A stretch of DNA of 64,000 nt, from the NCBI GenBank assembly GCA_002402045.2, contig NVUX02000076.1:62001-126000 (forward strand), given 5' to 3'. The notes beneath the pieces were generated by a model. That model searched no databases. It was not told the DNA's origin and saw only the letters and a list, made by a program, of their open reading frames with translations. The position numbers and the translations under genes are program-made. This document shows, piece after piece, positions 8,091 to 18,336 of this stretch. Position 1 is the first letter of the stretch, and the number at the start of each line of letters is the position of its first letter. The DNA comes from Paracoccaceae bacterium. Lineage in GTDB: Bacteria; Pseudomonadota; Alphaproteobacteria; Rhodobacterales; Rhodobacteraceae.

Positions 8091-8495
8091 ATGTCTGACA
8101 CATTTAGCATTAACGTCACCGTCGCAGGGAGCCACGATGATGTGGTGGAAAAAGTAACCGCCGCTCTGGCCGCCGAGGGCTTTGGCATTCTCACCACGAT
8201 TGACATAAAAGCCACACTTAAAAAGAAGATCGATGTGGATTTTCGGGCCTATTCAATTTTGGGTGCCTGCAATCCGGGCCTTGCGCACCAAGCCCTTTCT
8301 GCACGGGCCGATGTGGGCCTGATGCTGCCGTGTAATGTAACGGTTGAGGAAAATGGCGACGGCAATTGCACTGTACGTTTTATTGACCCGATGGCGATGA
8401 TGACCTTCCAGTCTTTGGGCGATGACGAAACCCTTGCCAGCCTTGGCCGCCAAGCCGGCGAAAAAATTGCCCGTGCGGCCAAAGCGCTGAACTAG
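8091..8495 (+). CDS. DUF302 family protein
   Basis: The 134-residue protein shows the DUF302 pattern: an N-terminal half ending KKKIDVDFRAYSILGACNP and a second half with LMLPCNVTVEE and FIDPMAMM. Members are small alpha+beta proteins of unknown role found in bacteria and archaea. I chose the ATG at 8091 because AAAGGAA precedes it at the right distance; an earlier start would add six residues. No signal peptide is present. It is followed 18 nt later by a PfkB-type kinase and the two may be co-transcribed. Confidence 0.85.
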   Translation: MSDTFSINVTVAGSHDDVVEKVTAALAAEGFGILTTIDIKATLKKKIDVDFRAYSILGACNPGLAHQALSARADVGLMLPCNVTVEENGDGNCTVRFIDPMAMMTFQSLGDDETLASLGRQAGEKIARAAKALN

Positions 8496-8513
8496 ACAGA
8501 AAGATAGCATACC

Positions 8514-9440
8514 ATGATTCTGGTTGGCGGTGAAAACCTGATAGATTTTATAGAATCCCCCAGTGGGGGGTTTTCGGCCACCCCCGGCGGTGGCCCATAC
8601 AATATTGCCAAGGCACTGGCCCGCCAAGAGCAAGCTGTGGGCTATTTAACCCCGATATCAACCGACGAGATGGGAGACAGGCTGGCAACGGCGCTGTCTG
8701 CTGATGGCGTTACCCTGTTGGCCGAGCGCAGCCCGGCCCCTAGCTCGCTGGCGCTGGTATCCTTGAAAGATGGCCAACCAAGCTATCAATTTTACCGCCA
8801 AAAAACCGCCGAGCGACGGGTGAGTACCACGATGCTTAACCGCATCATTCCCAAGCAGGCCTCGGTCTTTCAGCTCGGCTCTCTTGCGCTCACCTCCGGC
8901 AAGGATGCCGACGCTTGGGCGCAAATGTATCGCGCCCTGCATAAGCGTGGGCTGTTCACGTCGTTAGACCCAAACATCCGCCCAGAGTTTATCAAAAACC
9001 GCCGTAAGTATCTGGCGCGGCTAGAATGGATTCTGCCCAAAACCGACCTGCTGAAGCTTTCAGATGAAGACTTGGCGTGGCTTGACCCCAAGCGGCCGCT
9101 TGAAGCCGCCGCTCAGCATCTTCGCGGCAAATACAACATTCCGCTTTTGGTGCTCACCATGGGGGCCGAAGGGGCGATGGCCTTTTCAGCGCATGGGCGC
9201 ATCAGCGTGCCGGCCCCTATGGCCGATCCGTTTGTGGATGCGGTTGGTGCGGGCGATACGTTTATGGGCACGTTGCTGGCGCAGCTCTCTGAATCAGGGT
9301 TACTACGCCGTGATGCGCTCATAGCCGCTGACGAAGCCCAGATAGAGCCAATTTTGCAGATGGCCGCCAAGGCCGCCGCAAAAAATTGCGAAACGTCAGG
9401 GTGTAATCCGCCAACACGGGCTGAGCTGTACTCTCGCTAA
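8514..9440 (+). CDS. PfkB-family carbohydrate kinase (fructokinase-like)
   Basis: The 308-residue protein has the PfkB fold hallmarks: an N-terminal GGENLIDFI strand, the glycine-rich substrate segment TPGGGPYNIAKALAR, and the ATP/anion-hole signature DAVGAGDTFMG containing the catalytic aspartate. The pattern is closest to fructokinases and ribokinase-like sugar kinases. It would phosphorylate a cytoplasmic sugar with ATP. No transporter or sugar isomerase is nearby, so the substrate cannot be fixed from context. Confidence 0.85.
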   Translation: MILVGGENLIDFIESPSGGFSATPGGGPYNIAKALARQEQAVGYLTPISTDEMGDRLATALSADGVTLLAERSPAPSSLALVSLKDGQPSYQFYRQKTAERRVSTTMLNRIIPKQASVFQLGSLALTSGKDADAWAQMYRALHKRGLFTSLDPNIRPEFIKNRRKYLARLEWILPKTDLLKLSDEDLAWLDPKRPLEAAAQHLRGKYNIPLLVLTMGAEGAMAFSAHGRISVPAPMADPFVDAVGAGDTFMGTLLAQLSESGLLRRDALIAADEAQIEPILQMAAKAAAKNCETSGCNPPTRAELYSR

Positions 9441-9452
9441 AGCTGTGAAGGC

Positions 9453-9851
9453 CTAAAGCCAATCTTGCAGAATAGGAATCAGCGGGATATCAGCCGCCGG
9501 CATTGGATAATCTCGCAGCGCCATCGGGCGCACCCATTTTAGCACCTGCCCCTCACGCGGCTGCGGGATGCCCTGCCATTTGCGGCAAATAAACAGCGGC
9601 ATAAGTAAATGAAAATCGGCGTAAGCATGGCTGGCAAAGGTCAGCGGGGCGAGGCAGCTTTGCCATGTATCCACGCCCAGCTCCTCCTGAAGCTCGCGAA
9701 TAAGAGCCTCTTCGGGCGTTTCACCTTGCTCCACTTTCCCGCCGGGAAATTCCCAAAGCCCCGCCATAGATTTGCCCTCTGGGCGCTGTGCCAAAAGCAC
9801 ACGCCCATCGGCATCCACCAAGGCGACAGCCGAAACCAACAGGATTTTCAT
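9453..9851 (-). CDS. mutT: 8-oxo-dGTP diphosphatase, MutT type (Nudix)
   Basis: The 132-residue protein carries a complete Nudix box: GGKVEQGE, then REL, QEELGV. It starts with VSAVALVDADGRVLLAQRP, as MutT proteins do. The role is to remove oxidised guanine nucleotides from the pool so that they are not put into DNA. Its ATG overlaps the argJ stop codon by 4 nt. An argJ-mutT junction is common in alphaproteobacteria. Confidence 0.9.
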   Translation of the reverse strand: MKILLVSAVALVDADGRVLLAQRPEGKSMAGLWEFPGGKVEQGETPEEALIRELQEELGVDTWQSCLAPLTFASHAYADFHLLMPLFICRKWQGIPQPREGQVLKWVRPMALRDYPMPAADIPLIPILQDWL

Positions 9852-11167
9852 GAGCGATAATCAGCGTTTATGGTGATATACTGATGCGTGAGGTCACAAG
9901 TCCAAACCGTGGCCTTGCCGCTATCCAGCCCGATATCCACCGCAATCACTATCTCGCTTTGCTTCATATAAGCGGCCCCGGCTTCCTCGGTATACCCCGG
10001 CGAAACCCAGCCGTTTTCAGCCACCAGAATATCGCCAAACCGGATTGTAAGCCGATCGCGGTCCGCCCGCTCTCCGGCTTTACCCACGGCCATAACCACG
10101 CGGCCCCAATTCGGATCTTCCCCCGCAACAGCCGTTTTCACCAGCGGCGAATTAGCAATAGACATGGCAATCCGGTGCGCCGCCCCAGAGGAGTTAGCCC
10201 CCGTTACCCGCACTTCAATCAGCTTGCTCGCGCCTTCACCATCGCGCGCGACCTGCTGCGCCAAATCACGCATAACGCCCCGCAATGCCCCGCGAAATTC
10301 GCGCGCGCGCGGGTCAGCAAAATCATCAATCATCAGCATATCGGTCTGCCCAGTGGCCGCCAATAGCAAGGTGTCAGAGGTCGAGGTATCGCCGTCAACC
10401 GTAATGCAATTAAACGTGCTGGCATTCTCAAGCCACAGCATTTGTTGCAGTACGGCTTGCGAAATTTTCGCATCGGTAAAAATGTAAACCAGCATGGTTG
10501 CCATATCCGGCGCGATCATGCCCGAGCCCTTGGCAAAACCTGAAATCTTCACGGGCACACCATCCAGCAAAACCTCGGCACACGCCCCCTTCGGGAACGT
10601 GTCCGTCGTCATGATAGCTTTGGCAGCCGCTGCGCTGCGGGCCGGATCTAGCCCGCGCTTTAGCCCATCCAATACCTTCGCGATCCGGCCATGGTTGAGG
10701 GGTTCACCAATGACGCCGGTAGAAGACGTAAACACCTTTTCAGCGGGGCAGCCGAGCGAGGCCGCCACGGCTTCGCGCAGCACATCAACGCTTTCAAAGC
10801 CACGCCCGCCGGTGAAGGCGTTAGCATTTCCTGAATTCACCAGAATCGCGAACTTCCCCGCCTTATCCGGCGCTTCTGTATGGTCCGCCAAGGCCTCTTC
10901 ACAGCGCAGCACGGGGGCCGAGCGCGTGGTGGAGCGGGTAAACACCCCCGCAATTTGCGTGCCCTCACACAGCTCCGCCAGCATCACATCGGTGCGATTT
11001 TTATACTTCACACCGGCTTTAGCGACGGCAAAGCGCACGCCCTCAATCCTTGGCGAAGTCGGAAAATCAGCGGGGGCAAGGGGGGAAACCGGCGGCGGCA
11101 ATGTCGCCTCCAGTTTCAACAGCTCGGCCTTTAGCGCCGCTATCCGCGCATTTACATCGGCCGCCAT
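9848..11167 (-). CDS. argJ: Bifunctional ornithine acetyltransferase / N-acetylglutamate synthase
   Basis: The 439-residue proenzyme recycles the acetyl group in arginine synthesis. It keeps the stretch FTSSTGVIGEPL and the self-cleavage region IMTTDTFPKG, where the chain is cut before threonine to give alpha and beta subunits. The N-terminal 30 residues form an extra helical lead not needed for the fold. Its ATG overlaps the stop of the upstream isomerase gene (TAATG) and its stop overlaps mutT, so three genes form one transcript. Confidence 0.95.
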   Translation of the reverse strand: MAADVNARIAALKAELLKLEATLPPPVSPLAPADFPTSPRIEGVRFAVAKAGVKYKNRTDVMLAELCEGTQIAGVFTRSTTRSAPVLRCEEALADHTEAPDKAGKFAILVNSGNANAFTGGRGFESVDVLREAVAASLGCPAEKVFTSSTGVIGEPLNHGRIAKVLDGLKRGLDPARSAAAAKAIMTTDTFPKGACAEVLLDGVPVKISGFAKGSGMIAPDMATMLVYIFTDAKISQAVLQQMLWLENASTFNCITVDGDTSTSDTLLLAATGQTDMLMIDDFADPRAREFRGALRGVMRDLAQQVARDGEGASKLIEVRVTGANSSGAAHRIAMSIANSPLVKTAVAGEDPNWGRVVMAVGKAGERADRDRLTIRFGDILVAENGWVSPGYTEEAGAAYMKQSEIVIAVDIGLDSGKATVWTCDLTHQYITINADYRS

Positions 11168-12021
11168 TACTTGAGCAAAAGCTCGGCATCGCGCATCAGC
11201 GTGACATCAAAGCCCTCCTCCGGAAGCATGATATCAGCCCCGTCTTTTAGTGCCGCAATCTCGGCTTCAACAGCCGCTTGGCGAAGGACTTCCAAGATCC
11301 CATCGCGGGTTTCTTCCAATGTGGGCGCGGGCTTGTTGCGCTTTTCGTTCAAAATAAGCACGTGCCAGCCAAATTGCGTGTTTACCGGCGCCGAAATCGC
11401 ACCAACAACCATACCCAATACCGCCTCTTCAAATGGCTCCACCATCATGCCAAGGCCAAACCAGCCCAGCTCTCCGCCATTTGGCCCCGATGGACCGGTC
11501 GATTTCTCTTTGGCCAGCTCGGCAAAATCCGCGCCGCCTTCCAGCGTTACAATCAGCGCCAGCGCCTCTTCCTCGGTCTCAACCAAAATGTGGCTGGCGT
11601 TAAACTCTGGCTCGGCAGGCAGGTCGCCGTATTGCTCATCATAAGCCGCCTGAATGGCCTCGTCTGAAACATCACGGCCTGCAATTTCTTCGATTTGCAC
11701 GGCAGCATACAGCGCGCGGCGCTCATTTTCGAGCGCAAGGCCAACTTCACGCGGAATTTCAGCGTTGGCTTCCGCAAAATCTGCCAGCAGGGTTTGCTCT
11801 ACCAGCTGCGAAATAATGCCGTCAAACAACACATCATCCGGCAAGCCTTGGTATTCTTGCGGAAGCTGGCTGCGCAGCACAATAATGTGTCCAAGCGTGA
11901 TATCTGTGCCATTTACGGTGGCAATCACGCTGTCGGCTGTCAGCGCATCTTGCGCAAGGCCAACGCCCGCCGAAAATACCATCAATGCCGAAACCGCTGT
12001 AGCGGCCAAAAAATTTCGCAT
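11167..12021 (-). CDS. Periplasmic peptidylprolyl isomerase (parvulin/PpiC type)
   Basis: This is a 284-residue exported foldase. Residues 1-24 form a signal peptide ending GVGLAQ. An N-terminal SurA-like helical part is followed by a parvulin domain with the motifs ASHILVETEEEA, FAELAKEKSTGPS, GELGWFG and FGWHVL. Such proteins help outer-membrane and periplasmic proteins fold. I chose the ATG at 12021 because GGAGAG precedes it. It heads the isomerase-argJ-mutT transcript and diverges from secA, the motor that exports such proteins. Confidence 0.9.
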   Translation of the reverse strand: MRNFLAATAVSALMVFSAGVGLAQDALTADSVIATVNGTDITLGHIIVLRSQLPQEYQGLPDDVLFDGIISQLVEQTLLADFAEANAEIPREVGLALENERRALYAAVQIEEIAGRDVSDEAIQAAYDEQYGDLPAEPEFNASHILVETEEEALALIVTLEGGADFAELAKEKSTGPSGPNGGELGWFGLGMMVEPFEEAVLGMVVGAISAPVNTQFGWHVLILNEKRNKPAPTLEETRDGILEVLRQAAVEAEIAALKDGADIMLPEEGFDVTLMRDAELLLK

Positions 12022-12079
12022 ATTGCTCTCCAAAATCCCCGTTGCAGCCCCTTAAAGGCGTTTATAACTGTGCGGCACG

Positions 12080-12108
12080 TTGACACTTGCCATAGTCGCG
12101 CTTACATC
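12080..12108 (+). promoter_or_regulatory. Candidate secA promoter
   Basis: A perfect TTGACA (12080-12085) is followed after 17 bp by TACATC (12103-12108), a moderate -10. It points to secA, whose ATG is about 140 nt further on, leaving an untranslated leader that contains several short dyads (for example GCCAG and CTGGC arms around 12183-12207). No SecM-type peptide is evident in that leader. Confidence 0.35.
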
Positions 12109-12252
12109 CTTACCCCGTGTTAAAGGGTGCTAAATGCACCCAAATTATTTACGCGTTTAGGCGCGATCATACAAGCGCTAGTGGCCAGCAATTTTGCGCC
12201 CACTGGCAGCTAATCGCCGGCAATGCTGGCGGCATTTAAGGATAGAGACCCT

Positions 12253-14931
12253 ATGCTCGGTATCGGCAACCTCGCCAAAAAAGTATTTGGCACCCCGAAT
12301 GATCGCCTGATCAAGGCCACCCGCCCGCTGGTGGACGAAGTAAACGCCCAAGAAGACGCGTTTAAGGCCCTGAGCGACGAGCAAATAAAAGCCAAAACCG
12401 ACGAGTTTAAGGAACGCCTTGCCAAAGGCGAAACCCTTGATGATTTGCTGCCAGAGGCCTTTGCCAACGCCCGCGAGGCCGCTACGCGCGCCATGGGTAT
12501 GCGGCCTTATGACGTGCAAATTTTGGGCGGAATATTTCTGCACCAAGGCAAGATTGCCGAGATGAAAACTGGTGAGGGCAAAACCCTGATGGCCACCCTG
12601 CCCGTTTATCTAAACGCTCTTGCCGGCAAGGGTGTGCATGTGGTGACGGTAAATGATTACCTCGCGCGGCGCGATGCCGAGTGGATGAGCAAGGTTTATA
12701 ATTTCCTCGGAATGACCGTGGGTGCAGTTTACCCCAACATGCCCGAGCAGGAAAAAATCGCTGCCTATAAGGCCGATGTAACCTACGCCACTAATAATGA
12801 GCTTGGGTTTGATTACCTGCGCGACAATATGAAAGCCGAGCTGAGCCAGATGGTGCAGCGCGAGCATTTCTTTGCGATTGTGGACGAGGTCGACTCGATT
12901 TTGATCGACGAAGCCCGCACACCGCTGATTATTTCCGGCCCGACCGAGGATAAATCGGACCTGTATTTGAAGATAGACGCCTTGGTGCCGGAATTTCTGG
13001 ACGAGCATTACGAGATCGATGAAAAGGCGCGCACCGCGACGCTTACCGAGGAAGGCAATGATTTTGTCGAGCAACGGCTGCACGCGGTTGGCTTGCTTGA
13101 TTCTGAAGCCTCGCTTTATGACCCTGAATCTGCCTCGCTTATTCACCACGTGAACCAAGCTTTGCTGGCGCATAAGATGTTTAAGAACGAAAAAGATTAC
13201 ATCGTAAGTGGCTCCGAAGTCATGCTGATTGACGAGTTCACCGGCCGTATGATGAGCGGGCGGCGCTTGAGCAATGGCCTCCATCAGGCGATTGAGGCCA
13301 AAGAGGGCCTGCCGATCCAGCCGGAGAATATTACGCTCGCGAGTGTGACCTTCCAAAACTACTTCCGGCTTTATGAAAAGCTGGCAGGGATGACAGGCAC
13401 CGCGCTGACGGAAGCCGACGAGTTTGAAGAGATTTACAAGCTCGGCGTGGTCGAAGTGCCGACAAATATGCCGATCATCCGAATTGACGAGCATGACCAC
13501 GTATACCGCACAGCGGAAGAGAAATACGAGGCGGTGATTGAGGAAATCAAGCTGGCGCATGCAAAGCAGCAGCCCACGCTGGTGGGGACAACTTCGATTG
13601 AGAAATCCGAAATGCTGGCCAAAATGCTGGTGACCGAGGGCGTGCCGCATGAAGTGCTAAACGCGCGCTTTCATGAGCAAGAGGCGTTTATTATCGCAAA
13701 GGCCGGCAAGCCCGGTGCAGTAACGATTGCCACCAACATGGCGGGCCGTGGCACCGATATTCAGCTTGGCGGCAACGCTGATATGGAAATTGCAGCCACA
13801 ATTGAAGCCGAAGGCGAAGGCGCTGACGAAGCCGCGATTCGCAGCCGCATTGAGGCGGAAACGGCAGCCGCGAAGAAAGTGGCGATTGACGCTGGCGGGC
13901 TTTATGTACTGGCCACCGAGCGGCATGAAAGCCGCCGGATTGACAACCAGCTACGGGGCCGCTCTGGCCGCCAAGGCGACCCGGGGCGCACGCACTTTTT
14001 CCTGAGCCTCGAAGACGACCTGATGCGGATTTTCAACTCTGGTAACCTCGACAAAATGCTGGGCAAGCTCGGCATGAAAGAGGGCGAAGCGATTGTGCAC
14101 CCGTGGGTGAACAAAGCGCTGGAGCGCGCGCAGGGTAAAGTGGAAGCCCGCAACTTTGATATTCGTAAAAACGTGCTGAAATATGATGATGTGGTCAACG
14201 AGCAGCGCAAACGGGTGTTTGAGCAGCGCCGCGAAATCATGGAAAGCGATAACCTCGCGGAAGAAGTGCAGGATATGCGCCACGATGTGGTGGATGACAT
14301 TATTGCCGACGCCATTCCGCCCAAGGCCTACCCTGATCAGTGGGATATGTCTGGCTTGTATGCGCAGGTTATCGAGAACTTTAACCTTGATCTGCCCATC
14401 ATTGAGTGGGGCAAGGAAGAAGGCGTGGATGACGAGGTTATCGCCGAGCGGCTTTATCTGGAAACCGACAAAGCCATGGCCGCCAAGGCGGCACAGGCCG
14501 GCCCAGACGTTATTCGCCGCGTTGAAAAGCAAGTGCTTTTGCAAACCATTGATAAGGCGTGGCGCGAGCATTTGCTAACGCTTGAGCACCTGCGCCAAGT
14601 GGTGGCCTTTCGCGGCTACGCCCAGCGAGACCCGCTGAATGAGTATAAAACTGAGGCCTTTACCCTGTTTGAGAACTTCCTCAACCGCCTGCGGGTAGAC
14701 GTGACAAAGCAGCTTTCGCATATCCGCATTATGTCGCCCGAGGAGCAAGAGCAGATACGGGCGCAAATGCTGGCGGCACAACAACAAGCGGCAGCCCCCG
14801 CGGCCACCGGCGGCATGCCGCCAAAGGTGGACCCGACAGACGAGGCCACTTGGGGCAATACCAGCCGCAACACGCCCTGCCCATGTGGCTCCGGCAAAAA
14901 GTACAAACATTGCCACGGTAAGGCTAAATAA
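12253..14931 (+). CDS. secA: Preprotein translocase ATPase SecA
   Basis: The 892-residue motor drives proteins through SecYEG. It has the Walker A stretch MKTGEGKTL, the DEAD-like box [15 protein letters not shown], the second-helicase motifs [14 protein letters not shown] and [11 protein letters not shown], and a C-terminal zinc-binding tail [14 protein letters not shown] that contacts SecB. The ATG at 12253 is chosen because AAGGATAGAG precedes it and the family start [12 protein letters not shown] follows. It is full length, transcribed alone or with the secreted-protein gene at 15138, and followed by a strong hairpin. Confidence 0.98.
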   Translation: MLGIGNLAKKVFGTPNDRLIKATRPLVDEVNAQEDAFKALSDEQIKAKTDEFKERLAKGETLDDLLPEAFANAREAATRAMGMRPYDVQILGGIFLHQGKIAEMKTGEGKTLMATLPVYLNALAGKGVHVVTVNDYLARRDAEWMSKVYNFLGMTVGAVYPNMPEQEKIAAYKADVTYATNNELGFDYLRDNMKAELSQMVQREHFFAIVDEVDSILIDEARTPLIISGPTEDKSDLYLKIDALVPEFLDEHYEIDEKARTATLTEEGNDFVEQRLHAVGLLDSEASLYDPESASLIHHVNQALLAHKMFKNEKDYIVSGSEVMLIDEFTGRMMSGRRLSNGLHQAIEAKEGLPIQPENITLASVTFQNYFRLYEKLAGMTGTALTEADEFEEIYKLGVVEVPTNMPIIRIDEHDHVYRTAEEKYEAVIEEIKLAHAKQQPTLVGTTSIEKSEMLAKMLVTEGVPHEVLNARFHEQEAFIIAKAGKPGAVTIATNMAGRGTDIQLGGNADMEIAATIEAEGEGADEAAIRSRIEAETAAAKKVAIDAGGLYVLATERHESRRIDNQLRGRSGRQGDPGRTHFFLSLEDDLMRIFNSGNLDKMLGKLGMKEGEAIVHPWVNKALERAQGKVEARNFDIRKNVLKYDDVVNEQRKRVFEQRREIMESDNLAEEVQDMRHDVVDDIIADAIPPKAYPDQWDMSGLYAQVIENFNLDLPIIEWGKEEGVDDEVIAERLYLETDKAMAAKAAQAGPDVIRRVEKQVLLQTIDKAWREHLLTLEHLRQVVAFRGYAQRDPLNEYKTEAFTLFENFLNRLRVDVTKQLSHIRIMSPEEQEQIRAQMLAAQQQAAAPAATGGMPPKVDPTDEATWGNTSRNTPCPCGSGKKYKHCHGKAK

Positions 14932-14938
14932 AAACAGC

Positions 14939-14964
14939 GCGGGCGGCGAGAAATCGCCTCCCGC
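14939..14964 (+). terminator. Hairpin after secA
   Basis: GCGGGCGGCGA (14939-14949) pairs with TCGCCTCCCGC (14954-14964), 10 of 11 positions matching, across a GAAA tetraloop. It starts 8 nt after the secA stop. Only a short T-run (ATTT) follows, so termination may be partial and allow reading into the next gene. Confidence 0.6.
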
Positions 14965-15137
14965 ATTTGCCAAGCCACATTTAGGCCACAATATATAGGC
15001 ATAATACACGCGCGACCTCCCATGGGTTGTGTTTTTTTAAATAGTTAAAAGTTAGCTCAACTTCGGCCTTTAAGGCGTTGTTTTGTCTAACTAAATGTGA
15101 TAATTCTTATGTAGAAGTAATTTTGGAGGCGCGGTTC

Positions 15138-17453
15138 GTGTTCAAAAACGATCGCATGATGATGATTCTTACGGGCTTGGTTCTGGCAGTTTTTGCTGGC
15201 TCCATGGTCAAATATGGTGACCGGGTAATCGCAATGATGTCCGGTGAAGAAATCGTGGTCACCCAAGATGATTCGTATTCTGTTCGCGCGGGTGCCAGCC
15301 AAATTCTCGATGTTTTGTCCAATGACACGATAAAAGGGCCCATTGTGGTGCTTACGCGCCCCAGCTGCGGGTCCATTGCGATGTCGAGCAACAACCGGCT
15401 GTCATTTTCGAGCGACGACGCGTGCAATGGTGTGGTTGAATTTGCTTACTGCGTTGATAATGAGGGAAAATGCGCGCCCAATGCAGTAAAAATCAACGTT
15501 ATTTCAGTGAGTTTTGCGCAAGCAAATACCGCCGCAGCCAATGCGCCGGATCAAGTTGAAACGGCTGAGGTTGTTTTGACGGAGGCTGAGAAATCTGAGC
15601 TGGAGATCGCGTCTATCGGGCCCGCTAGCCCCGCCTCAGATCCCAACGCTCCGAAAATTGAAAGTTTTTCGGTTGAAATGGCGCCCCCTGCACTGGCCGC
15701 ACCAAGTGTTACCGAGCTGGTGAGCCCGGGCGTGGCTGTTGCGGCTATCCGGCGCGCAACCGGCAGTCTAAATTCTGCCAGCTCAACTGATCAAAACATA
15801 GCGACTCAAAATAGCGCAAGCATTCGTCAAACAGCCTCGGCTGGTCCTATCACATTTGCGGCCCCCGTTATCGCAAATTCAAGTAATATATCTCTTGGCG
15901 GATCAGAGCTGGTTGTGACTTCAGTAATTGCGGCGCCAAGCGGATTAGAAGCCACCAGTGTTGGTGGTAGCAACATCGTGCAATTAGAGCGTGGCCCCGA
16001 AGCGCTGGATTCGCTCCAAATCGCACAGGCTGCGCCATCTTCGCCAACGTCTCCCCCCCTTGCTGCCGCGCCAGAGGGCAATGGAGGCGCGCCCGTATTT
16101 GTGGCTTCTGCACAAACAGATAGCCCAACCCCAGACGCCAGTTTTAGCGCGCAGCCTGCTGATGGTGGTCCAATTGCCCTAATCGCTCTCAATCGCACAC
16201 CCACACGTGGAAATGCTGCCGGTGAGAGCCTCAACATCATTTTAAGCGAACCTGGCTTGCAAAGCTTCAGGTCCCCCGCCGATACACCGGCAGCGCTTGC
16301 GCCCGCATCTGCGCGGCCAACCACCGTTAGCATATTGGAACGTGGTCCAAATGTTGAAGCGCAATTATCGCCGCCAACGGCTTTGTCTTATTCTTCGGAA
16401 TTGGCTGTAGGCGTCTCAGAGGTTAATGATCGGTCGATCACTCGCAACACGCTAGACTTACCAATCGCGGCCGCCAGTATTACTTCGTATAACGCCGTTG
16501 GGGTAATTGTTGTGGCCTCTCAACCCAACCAAACAATCGTACCAGATACGATTATTCGGACAGATACCATATCTCGATTTATTTCGGTTAGCCAAGCCTC
16601 AAACCAACCAAACAGTGTGGCGGCGGCAACGGCGCTGAGTGTTCCGGGACAACTGGATATTTCCTTACCTAGCCTCGACCTGCAACCAGCTGGTGAGCCG
16701 CAAGTTCGTGAAGCAAGCTTGAATGTTGCACCGGAAGTTGAAGTGGTTACTGCGCCCGCACAAAATTCTGCGTGTGAAATTATACTTTTGGCGAATACCA
16801 AAAGAGGGGCCAATATCTCGCTTGAGATTATGGCCGCCTGCAAGCCAAATCAAATGGTCACCATCGAGCATTCCGGTCTTTCGTTTTCTGTATTAACAGA
16901 TGCGCTCGGTGCCACGTCCGTGCTTATTCCTGCGATGGAGGCCAATGCTGAAATTAACGTGAAATTTGAAGACCAGTCAACAAACAGCACAACTATATTT
17001 GTGCGCGATGTGGACAGCATAGTGCGGGCCGGTGTTTCATGGCAGGCCAATATGAACCTCGATCTCAGCGCCATAGAATTTGGCGCAGCCCTTGGTTCTG
17101 ACGGCCACATTACAGCCGATACGCCGCGAGACTACCGAACCTCGCGCGTTAAAGGTGGCGGCTATTTGCTGCAACTCGGAGACCCGAGCCTTGGGCGTGG
17201 TGCCCTCGCAGAAGTATATACAATGCCAACCACGCGCAACCAGCAACGAGGAACGATTGCAATGTCTATTGTAATTAGTAACGTTGCGCCGGTATGTGGC
17301 CAAACCATCACGGCTAAAACGGTCCGAAGCCGCGAAAACAGAAGCGCGGGCATACGCAACGTGCGCTTTTCGGTCCCAGCCTGCGGTACAATTGTAAGTG
17401 GCCCCATCGCCCTCCCTGGTGCAATTGACGACATCCGGTTAGCGGGCCGTTAA
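15138..17453 (+). CDS. Large secreted or membrane-anchored protein of unknown function downstream of secA
   Basis: The 771-residue protein probably starts at GTG 15138, with GGAGG 8 nt upstream. One N-terminal hydrophobic segment (about residues 8-26) could be an anchor or signal. Residues about 45-130 look like a small Ig/cadherin-like domain (VLSNDTIKGP, CVDNEGKC). Then follow about 400 residues of Ala/Pro/Ser-rich low-complexity sequence, and a conserved-looking C-terminal part from about residue 550 with paired cysteines (CEIIL/AACKP, APVCGQ/VPACGT) and the stretch SAIEFGAALGSDGH. A similar protein is, from memory, found next to secA in other Rhodobacterales and loosely labelled 'translocase'. 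I cannot assign a function. Confidence 0.7.
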   Translation: MFKNDRMMMILTGLVLAVFAGSMVKYGDRVIAMMSGEEIVVTQDDSYSVRAGASQILDVLSNDTIKGPIVVLTRPSCGSIAMSSNNRLSFSSDDACNGVVEFAYCVDNEGKCAPNAVKINVISVSFAQANTAAANAPDQVETAEVVLTEAEKSELEIASIGPASPASDPNAPKIESFSVEMAPPALAAPSVTELVSPGVAVAAIRRATGSLNSASSTDQNIATQNSASIRQTASAGPITFAAPVIANSSNISLGGSELVVTSVIAAPSGLEATSVGGSNIVQLERGPEALDSLQIAQAAPSSPTSPPLAAAPEGNGGAPVFVASAQTDSPTPDASFSAQPADGGPIALIALNRTPTRGNAAGESLNIILSEPGLQSFRSPADTPAALAPASARPTTVSILERGPNVEAQLSPPTALSYSSELAVGVSEVNDRSITRNTLDLPIAAASITSYNAVGVIVVASQPNQTIVPDTIIRTDTISRFISVSQASNQPNSVAAATALSVPGQLDISLPSLDLQPAGEPQVREASLNVAPEVEVVTAPAQNSACEIILLANTKRGANISLEIMAACKPNQMVTIEHSGLSFSVLTDALGATSVLIPAMEANAEINVKFEDQSTNSTTIFVRDVDSIVRAGVSWQANMNLDLSAIEFGAALGSDGHITADTPRDYRTSRVKGGGYLLQLGDPSLGRGALAEVYTMPTTRNQQRGTIAMSIVISNVAPVCGQTITAKTVRSRENRSAGIRNVRFSVPACGTIVSGPIALPGAIDDIRLAGR

Positions 17454-17479
17454 GCCGCAAAAAGCACAAATGTATCAGC

Positions 17480-17525
17480 GCGGCGCGTAGGGAAAATTGC
17501 CAATAGAAAACCCTCGCCGCGCCGC
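17480..17525. repeat. Dispersed 3'-end hairpin repeat, family 1, copy b
   Basis: GCGGCGCG at 17480-17487 pairs with CGCGCCGC at 17518-17525 around a 30-nt loop. It lies between the convergent stops of the secreted-protein gene (17453) and radC (17531). The 5' flank (17455-17479) is almost identical to that of copy d at 49649-49673, with one mismatch, so the full unit is about 70 bp. Confidence 0.65.
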
Positions 17526-17530
17526 AATAG

Positions 17531-18301
17531 CTAGATCAGGCCGAGCGCCTTAAAGCTGGCATCGCTTTCTTTTCCAATCACAATATGATCATGCACCGAA
17601 ATGCCGAGCGCCTTGGCCGCGTCCACAATCCGGTTGGTCATGACAATATCTTCATCTGATGGATCGGGGCTGCCCGAGGGGTGATTATGCACCAATATCA
17701 GTGAAGACGCATTCAGCTCAAGCGCCCGCTTTACCACCTCGCGCGGGTAAACTGGCACATGGTCAACAGTGCCGACGGCTTGTGGCTCATCCGCGATCAG
17801 AGTGTTTTTTCGATCAAGGTAAAGCACCCTGAATTGCTCGGTTTCCCGGTGCGCCATCACGGTTTTGCAATAGTCCATAAGCGACGACCAAGAGGTGATC
17901 GCATTTTGCCCCAACACCCGCGCCTGCCCTAGCATCTGCGCCGCCGCCTCTACAATTTTTAACTCCTGCACCGCAGCCGAGCCTACGCCCTGCACCTTGG
18001 ATAGCCGCGCAGCGGGCGCAGTAATCACGCGGTTAAAATCTCCAAACTCAGCCAAAAGCCGTTTGGCGATCGGCTTTACATCTCGCCGTGGAATAGCACG
18101 AAAAAGCACCAGCTCCAGCATTTCATAATCAGCCAAGGACGTGGCCCCTGCACGCATAAAGCGCGCGCGCAGGCGTTGGCGATGGTTGGTGTAATGCGGC
18201 TCGGGTAGCTTGGCCGTGCTTGGCACAACCTTGAAATCAGGTTCAAAATCGGGCTCAAAGCCGGGGAAGGGTTTTTCGGCGAACTGGTTAGGCGTTGTCA
18301 T
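17531..18301 (-). CDS. radC: RadC family JAB-domain protein
   Basis: The 256-residue protein has a helix-hairpin-helix region (KVQGVGSAAVQELK) and a JAB/MPN domain with the metal motif LVHNHPSGSPDPSDED. The name RadC dates from a mistaken link to repair; the biochemical function is still uncertain. The first 35 residues are proline-rich and not conserved. It lies between the hairpin repeat copy b and map. No ribosome-binding site stands out before this ATG, so a slightly later start is possible. Confidence 0.9.
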   Translation of the reverse strand: MTTPNQFAEKPFPGFEPDFEPDFKVVPSTAKLPEPHYTNHRQRLRARFMRAGATSLADYEMLELVLFRAIPRRDVKPIAKRLLAEFGDFNRVITAPAARLSKVQGVGSAAVQELKIVEAAAQMLGQARVLGQNAITSWSSLMDYCKTVMAHRETEQFRVLYLDRKNTLIADEPQAVGTVDHVPVYPREVVKRALELNASSLILVHNHPSGSPDPSDEDIVMTNRIVDAAKALGISVHDHIVIGKESDASFKALGLI

Positions 18302-18336
18302 GCGTTAACCATTCACATGCTTTGGTTAATAAACCC

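Noticed and set aside
12610-13650. Long minus-strand reading frame (about 346 codons) opposite secA
   Set aside because: It lies wholly inside secA, has no ribosome-binding site, and its translation is histidine- and arginine-rich without any family pattern, typical of an antisense shadow.
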